From: Hyperoodon ampullatus
Lineage: Eukaryota > Chordata > Mammalia > Artiodactyla > Ziphiidae
Length of the DNA stretch: 64,000 nucleotides
Direction: 5' to 3'
NCBI GenBank assembly: GCA_949752795.1
Contig: OX457068.1
Coordinates: forward strand, 61,383,582-61,447,581
The number at the start of each line of letters is the position of its first letter. Positions within the stretch are counted from its first letter, which is position 1. The notes below the pieces were generated by a model. It was not told the origin of the DNA. It was given only the letters and a program-made list of their open reading frames with translations, and ran no database searches. The position numbers were made by a program, and so were the translations under genes. Shown piece by piece: positions 57,825-64,000 of the stretch.

Positions 57825-57975
57825 CTCTAAGTATCTCATTTCTTCCTCACTATAACCCTGGGTAAGGCATTCTCATGCCCATTTTATACATATGGGCAAA
57901 TAGATATTTTAGTGACTTGCTCAAAATCCCTAATGTACTAATTACAGAGCCAGAACAAGGGTTTGAAACTGCAGA
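57825..57975 (-). repeat. MIR SINE relic
   Basis: 'catttcttcctcactataaccctgggtaaggcattctcatgcccattttatacatatgggcaaa' is reverse MIR. Confidence 0.65.
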
Positions 57976-58012
57976 ATCACAAAACCGATGATGGTCTTTC
58001 TTTTCTTTTTGT

Positions 58013-58400
58013 CTTACATCTTTATTGGAGTATAATTGTTTTACAATGTTGTGTTAGTTTCTGCTGTATAACAAAGTGAATCAGCTCTATGTATACATAT
58101 ATTCCCATATCCCTTCCCTCTTGCGCCTCCTTCCCACCCTCCCTGTCCCACCCCTCTAGGTGGTCACAAAGCACCGAGCTGATCTCCCTGTGCTATGCAG
58201 CTGCTTCCCACTAGCTGTCCATTTTACATTTGGTAGTCTATATATGTCAGTGCTACTCAATCACTTCGTCCCAGCTTCCCCTTCCCCCCCGCCACCATGT
58301 CCTCAAGTCCATTCTCTACATCTGCATCTTTATTCCTGTCCTGCCCCTAGGTTCATCAGAACCATTTCTTTTTTTTTTTTTTTAGATTCCATATATATAG
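58013..58400 (-). mobile_element. Cetartiodactyl-type L1 3' tail
   Basis: 'catctttattggagtataattgttttacaatgttgtgttagtttctgctgtataac ... ctaggtggtcacaaagcaccgagctgatctccctgtgctatgcagctgcttcccactagctgtccattttacatttggtag' is the reversed 3' end of a relatively young L1 lineage, cut off near 58400. Confidence 0.9.
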
Positions 58401-61400
58401 TAAAGTATGTGCTAGCCGTGTCTGTGAACCTTACTGAGGTCCTAGGAAGAGAGATGTTTTCTGCCGCATCAAGTGTTACCATGTGAGCTACAGCCATTGT
58501 TGGAATGTAAAGTGTTGATGTTGCAAATTACCTTTATAAAGAGCTGTTGTAATTATCTCCTCCTCCCCTCCCCCAAGTCACTGGGGTTAGAATCTTAGCT
58601 TTGTGTAGCCCAGTTAAAAATCTCTTTTCTCCAGTTCTTTGGAGCAGCTGTTGAAAAGACAAAGGCCCTGTTTTAATGACAGTGTTTCCCTTGCCTAGCT
58701 GAAGTGTGAACCCTAGTGAGCAGACCCAGGGCATTGCTCAGCTCTCATCCCTGGGTGAAGTGTCCTCTCTTTCAAGCTGAAGGGGCACAGTATCCGTAAG
58801 GCAAGGAAATCTAATTACATGGCGCATGTTCTAGCTTTAAGATGCTTTCGGTTATAAAATATCAGAGAAGCAGAAACATTAGCATAGGTACTTATCACAG
58901 ACGACAGTATCCTCCAAGTGATGAGAAGAGTGTTAGGGACCCCTCTTGAAAGTAATTGACCCAGAGCTCAGAGATTCCACAGGTTGATTCAAACCATGGA
59001 TTACCCCAACCTTGAAAAGGTTGCCACATGCCCAATTGCCATAGACCAGCTGCCATGTTGGTTAGTGTGTAGCAAGGAACTATGGTGTCGTGATGTTATA
59101 GATTTCTAGGATGGCAGTGCTGGGAATAACTTTAGAGATCATTTCATCTGACCACATGGTTTTATATTGGAGGAAACATACAGGGAAGTAAACTGAATCA
59201 CTAAAATTCAAAGAGTATGACCCTCTGGACATCTATCTGAAGGGCATGTAACTTCCCCTGCAGAAGAAAATGTAGATTTCAGCTCAATGCCATTTGTGTG
59301 ACATTAACTCCTTTCCTCCTACACAGTATGGCTGAGCACTCCATAGGCAGGGACAGTATTCCTGTTTAACTGGTGAATAAACTGAGCTCAGAGAGTGTGC
59401 CCAAGATCACCAGAGATTTAACGTTGCTCTGTGTACCAGCGGGTAGGTCTCCTGATGCCATTGAGTCTTTGCATTGACTCACCATCATTTGGTCATTTGC
59501 TTGGGATAAATTTGTCCTGAGCCAACCATGCCCTTTAAATTAATTATCCTTAAGGCCAAGAATATGCATTTTTGAGCCAGCTAACAAGTCAGGGTTGCTA
59601 CATTTGAAGGTAGAATTGAGTAGAGATAACTGTTTGACACACCATTGAGCATGGAGCCCTCAGCATTGAACACTAGTTACCTTGATATGCTTTGTTACTC
59701 TTCCATCTATGGACATGATTGAATCCTTAGTCTCCACAATTAGCCAGAGCTTTGAGAATTTGTTATTGAAGTTGAGATATCCAATCAGTTAAAACCCATA
59801 ATGCCTCTCCACCTTGCCCTAATTCTGCCTGGAAGAAGTAATACAATCTAGAAGATACAAGAAATTATCTTTGATACCCTTAAGGAAATAAGCCAGCAAA
59901 GTAGTGGTTTGAAGGTTAAGAAAGTAGGGTTTGGGGATGCTTTTATAGAAGCTCTGTAACTGCCAGGGAGACCCACTCTCCAGGCTTTTTTTCCTTCTCC
60001 TGCCAAATGTTCTACTTTTCAGGAAATCCCTGCAAGGATGCTTTTTATTTAGTTGTAGATAGCCACAAATAGAAAAACCAGGATGACCCAGTTGTATATG
60101 TGGGACCCTGGAGACCATGGCCTCCTTTCAACTTACACTAAGAGGGTGACTGCCATCTAGTTAATATATGTTGCCAGGTTGGAGATTAGGCACCTCTGAG
60201 CTTCCAGTTCCCCAGGCTCCTGTCACTCTGTCCTTCCCACTGATAAACAGGCTTTGGGATCAGGGAATCAAATGTCATCCACAGCCTAGGGTTTTTTTGT
60301 AGAATCAGCTCAGGCAAACCCTATAAGAAATAGCTGGAGAGAGAAAACTACCTCAGCTGTATTTAGGGCTTTCGAGAATGAGGTTCCTCCTACATGTTTA
60401 ATACTAAATTAAAAATAATTGCACTTTAGAGTTTACGATGGTTGAGCCAGAAAAGCCTTGGACATCCTCTGTCACACTAGCCATTTTGTTTTATGGATGG
60501 GGAAACTGAGGCCCATAGCGGCAGTGCATGCAGTAGAAATCAGGGTTCCTGATGCTCACCCTAATGCTTTCTGCCCACTGTGTCTCAAACTGCCCTTGAA
60601 TTCCAGGAGCCAACTTCACCCACTTGGCAGGACATGGGTTCATTCAGAAGAAACCTGGAAATAACAGCATTAGTCCCAGGGATGTCTCAATGCTAACTCC
60701 TCTGCTTATTTGGTGCGAAACAGACTCCCAAAGTACATTGCTCACTCCTCGTGAGAACTGATTCCTTTAGGCACCTATTCAGTAAATTACCTCGTGTATG
60801 GTGTCAAGTGTTTACTCAGGTAATTCAGAGGAGCACAGTCAGCTCTCCAAGGCCTTGAGAGAAGAGCACAACACAAGTTCAGAGACAGGTGGGTGCAGCT
60901 TAGGGAACCTACTGTGCTCCTTTCCTTCTTGAGCCTGTGTGAGTTTTTTTAATTTCTCCAGAATGACCTAAACTTTCCAGGGTCTGTATAATGGCTGGGA
61001 AAATTGCCTCAATCTCACCTGGATTTTTTTTTTTTTTAAGCTACAGAGCCCAAGCTGCCTGGTACATACCCATGAGGCAGTAACCATAAAACAGAGGGAC
61101 AATTAAATCTTACTTCCATCTCCAAAAATGTATACGTTTTCCCCCTGTAAATTCACACATAATAAAATACTTTAAACTTGCCTTTTATTTCTCGATAATA
61201 TGCGGGGCTGTGAGGGAGGGAGCATAGGCTTGAGGAGGAAAGGCAGGCTGTAGCCTGCTCCAGAACTAGGACCCACTCAACCCACAGACTAACTGCAGAA
61301 AAATGAGGCTGGGTAGTCAGGCTTCTTTTATGGTGGGAGAAATGACTGTTTTTATGGCACACTAAATAAAACCTGCTTTGGAGCTAGAAGTTTATTGCCG

Positions 61401-61670
61401 GAGTGGGGAGAGCTGTTGTTTGTGTTTTCTGTGCCCGTCCCTTCCTCTCCCCTCCCTCCCCTTCAGCTGAGACATGGAAAGACGGTGGTAAGATTTTAGA
61501 AGTCCTTAGAAAGTGTATAGAAATAATATGATTTTTTTAATTATACTAAAATTTATCTTAACTTTTCCCTGCATCTCATGCTGATGTTACAGGGAGTGTG
61601 GTCAGCATTCTTGACTTTCTGAAATCGTTAGATGAGTTCTCAACCAAGCAATAACAAACAACGCAGTGAC
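58401..61670. other. Non-coding, mainly unique sequence
   Basis: Contains a reverse MIR-like piece at about 59300-59430 and a poly-T at 61025-61040. No gene recognised. Confidence 0.5.
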
Positions 61671-61674
61671 CTGC

Positions 61675-61845
61675 ATGTATATAGTGCTTTATGGTTTCCA
61701 GAATGTTTTCACATGCCCTAGATCCTCAGGGCAACCTGGAGAGGCAAGCGGGTGATCATTTCTCTATTACAGAAAGAAGGATGGATACCCAGAGGGTCAG
61801 GTTACTTCCCAAGGTTGCACCACTAGTTAAGGGTCAAGCGAAAGC
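61675..61845 (-). repeat. MIR SINE relic
   Basis: 'gtgctttatggtttccagaatgttttcacatgccctagatcctcagggcaacctggagaggcaagcggg ... gttacttcccaaggttgcaccactag' follows reverse MIR order. Confidence 0.65.
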
Positions 61846-62714
61846 TGAAACCCCGATTAATTAAATAAAGAGGAAATGAAATTAAGATCCTTACGTGGAC
61901 AGGGGCGAGCTTGGGGAGCATTAGAATGAAGGAGAGGCAAAGCTAAGACACTATTAGTCTGTAAATGTTATAGAAGGTAAGTTTCTGTTGACCTGCAGCT
62001 GTGCATGGGATGCGTCTTTGTCTTTAAAAGCCTTATGCCCTGGTGCAGAGTCAGCAAAGGCAGGAAGAAAAAGACGTAGCATACCTCAGCATCCATGAGG
62101 CCACAGAAGGAAGCTTTTCACTGTATGATTTTTGCCTGATGGTTAATGCCGTGCCATCAGGAAGTGCCGGGGCAAGATGCTTGCCCTCTCTGGGATGCAG
62201 TAGTGTCATTGAATGATGAGGTGTTTCCTAGGGGCTCTGCTAGGCCCCTCATCCCCTGTCTCTTCTTGCATGTAGGGAATTGCTGAAAATGAGCCCAGAA
62301 TTACCTGACCTGAGACATGGTTAAGCCAGTGGGCCAAGGAAGGAGGGTCTCAAGGTGACTGCTATTAAAGCAGTTATTGACAAGGCGGGTGTCTGAGAAT
62401 GGGCCCACTTAAGGAGCAAGTGGAATTATTAAGGCCAAGCTCTCTGACCAAACTTGACAAGGAGCCGAGGGAAAGGCAGGCACAAATTCTGAAAGAGATA
62501 ATCCAGCAACCAAGCTGGGAGAGAAGCTTCAGGTTGGCCTCACCTTGGAGGCATGTTCAATCCAGAGCTATGGGGGTAGGTCCAACAGGTGCAACAAGGT
62601 TCAGCGAAGTGCATGAACTTACAGGTCCCAGAGAGTAATGTCAGAACAGGGGGTGTCATCGCAGTGACTTGCACCTCGTCTCCTAAATGGAGAAGGTTCT
62701 CACAAGGGAATAGA
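61846..62714. other. Non-coding unique sequence
   Basis: No gene recognised. Confidence 0.5.
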
Positions 62715-62835
62715 AGGAGCAGCTGGAAATTGGAGTCAGGACACTCGGGACCAACTCTGACCATGACTATCTGTGTGAGTTTGAGCAATCCATTAGTCCT
62801 CTGATTCAGTGTCTTCCTCTGTCATAGGAGAAGAG
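62715..62835 (+). repeat. MIR SINE relic
   Basis: 'ggaaattggagtcaggacactcgggaccaactctgaccatgactatctgtgtgagtttgagcaatcc' covers the MIR 5' part. Confidence 0.6.
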
Positions 62836-63549
62836 GGTCTAAGATTGTGAGAGCACCGTACCTCATCTGTAGTCCGGCCAAATATACATTTGCTTCATGA
62901 ATGATTCCAGAATAAATTGAGTCAGATACATCAGACCCTGACCTAATGGAGGCAGACATAGATTTTCAACCTACATCCAACTTCTCTGTCACCTTTCAGT
63001 GATGCCAGCTGCCCACAGACAGGCGCTGGTATTCATCATAGATAGTAAGTGGTGCATTTTGTCCCCATGAATTTATAGCATGGCAACACCCCAACCCAAA
63101 ACAACCCCAACAAGAACTCTCTACAGTGCTTTGCTTTCTATGGTTTGGTGCAGAAAGGGCCTGAAACCCTATTAAGCTAAATCACGACAGTCAAAGACAA
63201 TGGGGAGAATGTGTGTCCAATTCACAACTTCTAGACGATGGACACCATAAGATATATTCACTCCAGGAAGGCACCAGGTACAGCTGGAGAGATCAAGGCC
63301 AAGCCATTTGGCCCAGAATAACTCTGCAGAATTATGACGAGTGAGTGTGCTTGGGATGGATTTTCCTTCAAACTAGTTCGTGTCACTCTGGTTATCAGAA
63401 ACCCCCTCCCAGACCTGGCATCACACCCAGGAATTTGAGCTGAAACTCTCACCTGGAGGCTGTGAGGATAGCTAGGAGTAAAGGATGCATGTGTCCTGAC
63501 CCCTCTTACTAGAGAACTGAGTTTCAGATGCAGTAGGGAGGGTGATACC
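62836..63549. other. Non-coding unique sequence
   Basis: No gene recognised. Confidence 0.5.
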
Positions 63550-63557
63550 AATAATTA

Positions 63558-63710
63558 TTTTTATTTTTATTTTATTTTTTTTACATCTTTATTAGATTAT
63601 AATTGCTTTACAATGTTGTGTTAGTTTCTGCTGTACAATAAAGTGAATCAGCTATATGTATACCTATATCCCCTCCCTCCTGGGCCTGCCTCCCACCCTC
63701 CCCATCCCCA
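63558..63710 (-). mobile_element. Short L1 3' tail
   Basis: 'tacatctttattagattataattgctttacaatgttgtgttagtttctgctgtac ... ccctccctcctgggcctgcctcccacc' is the same reversed L1 tail as at 58.0 kb, cut to about 150 bases. AATAATTA at 63550-63557 and 63711-63718 is the likely target duplication. Confidence 0.85.
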
Positions 63711-63739
63711 AATAATTAATAATCATAAAGTTATAATAT

Positions 63740-63990
63740 TAGTAATAACTGGAAATTGTTGAACACTTACAATGTGTTCTATGATAACATTTTTACCAAT
63801 GTTGTCATGTTTAATTTTCAAAACAACACTGTTAGGCAGGCATGTTATTTCTCCCATTTTAGAAGTAGAGAAGATAAGAAACAAGTCCCTGGTCATACAG
63901 GTGGTAAGAGGCAAAGCTAGGATTTGAACTGAGTTCCTTCTGATTCCTGACTCTGAGCGTGCCCTCGGGATTCTCCACTGCATAGTGAGC
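63740..63990 (-). repeat. MIR SINE relic
   Basis: 'aatgtgttctatgataacatttttaccaatgttgtcatgtttaattttcaaaacaacactgttaggcagg', then 'caggtggtaagaggcaaagctaggatttgaactgag', is reverse MIR, running to the end of the window. Confidence 0.7.
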
Positions 63991-64000
63991 ACTGGAATAG

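Overview
This is a stretch of mammalian nuclear DNA with no gene I can recognise. The best fit is a cetacean. It carries about ten copies of CHR-type SINEs, which are derived from a tRNA and shared by cetaceans, hippos and ruminants. Seven of them are the roughly 200-base form common in whale and dolphin genomes. Five clear copies or fragments of a cetartiodactyl-type L1 3' tail are also present, and no Alu, B1 or ruminant Bov-B/Bov-A sequence was seen. CpG is depleted, stops are dense in every frame, and open frames are short and unrelated to known families. The window therefore reads as intergenic or deep-intronic sequence. Species, chromosome and neighbouring genes cannot be determined from the sequence.

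Layout. 1-9 kb: mostly unique sequence with a 26-bp perfect palindrome, a G-quadruplex motif, L2/MIR relics, two SINEs, a long GT repeat, and three short segments flanked by good splice signals at 4.9, 5.9 and 6.7 kb. 9-17 kb: old L1 tails, a hAT-Charlie relic and a 610-bp hAT element with exact 8-bp target duplications. 17-24 kb: mainly unique, with a repeat-poor, CpG-retaining block (about 18.1-19.2 kb) carrying homeodomain, forkhead and PBX-MEIS type sites; this is the best regulatory candidate. 24-34 kb: L1 tails and SINEs in alternating orientation. 34-44 kb: several hAT relics, a 13-bp hairpin, a long-form SINE, and a 2-kb L1 fragment containing two nested retroinsertions. 44-64 kb: MIR/L2 relics, two SINEs, an unclassified dispersed repeat, a pyrimidine tract, a second copy of the 16.5-kb hAT family and two young L1 tails.

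No operon, CRISPR array, RNA gene or defence-like system is present. What the window offers is transposon stratigraphy (insertions dated by nesting and exact target duplications), a candidate developmental enhancer, a few untested exon candidates and several DNA-structure motifs. Repeat family names are from memory of consensus sequences and were not checked by search.
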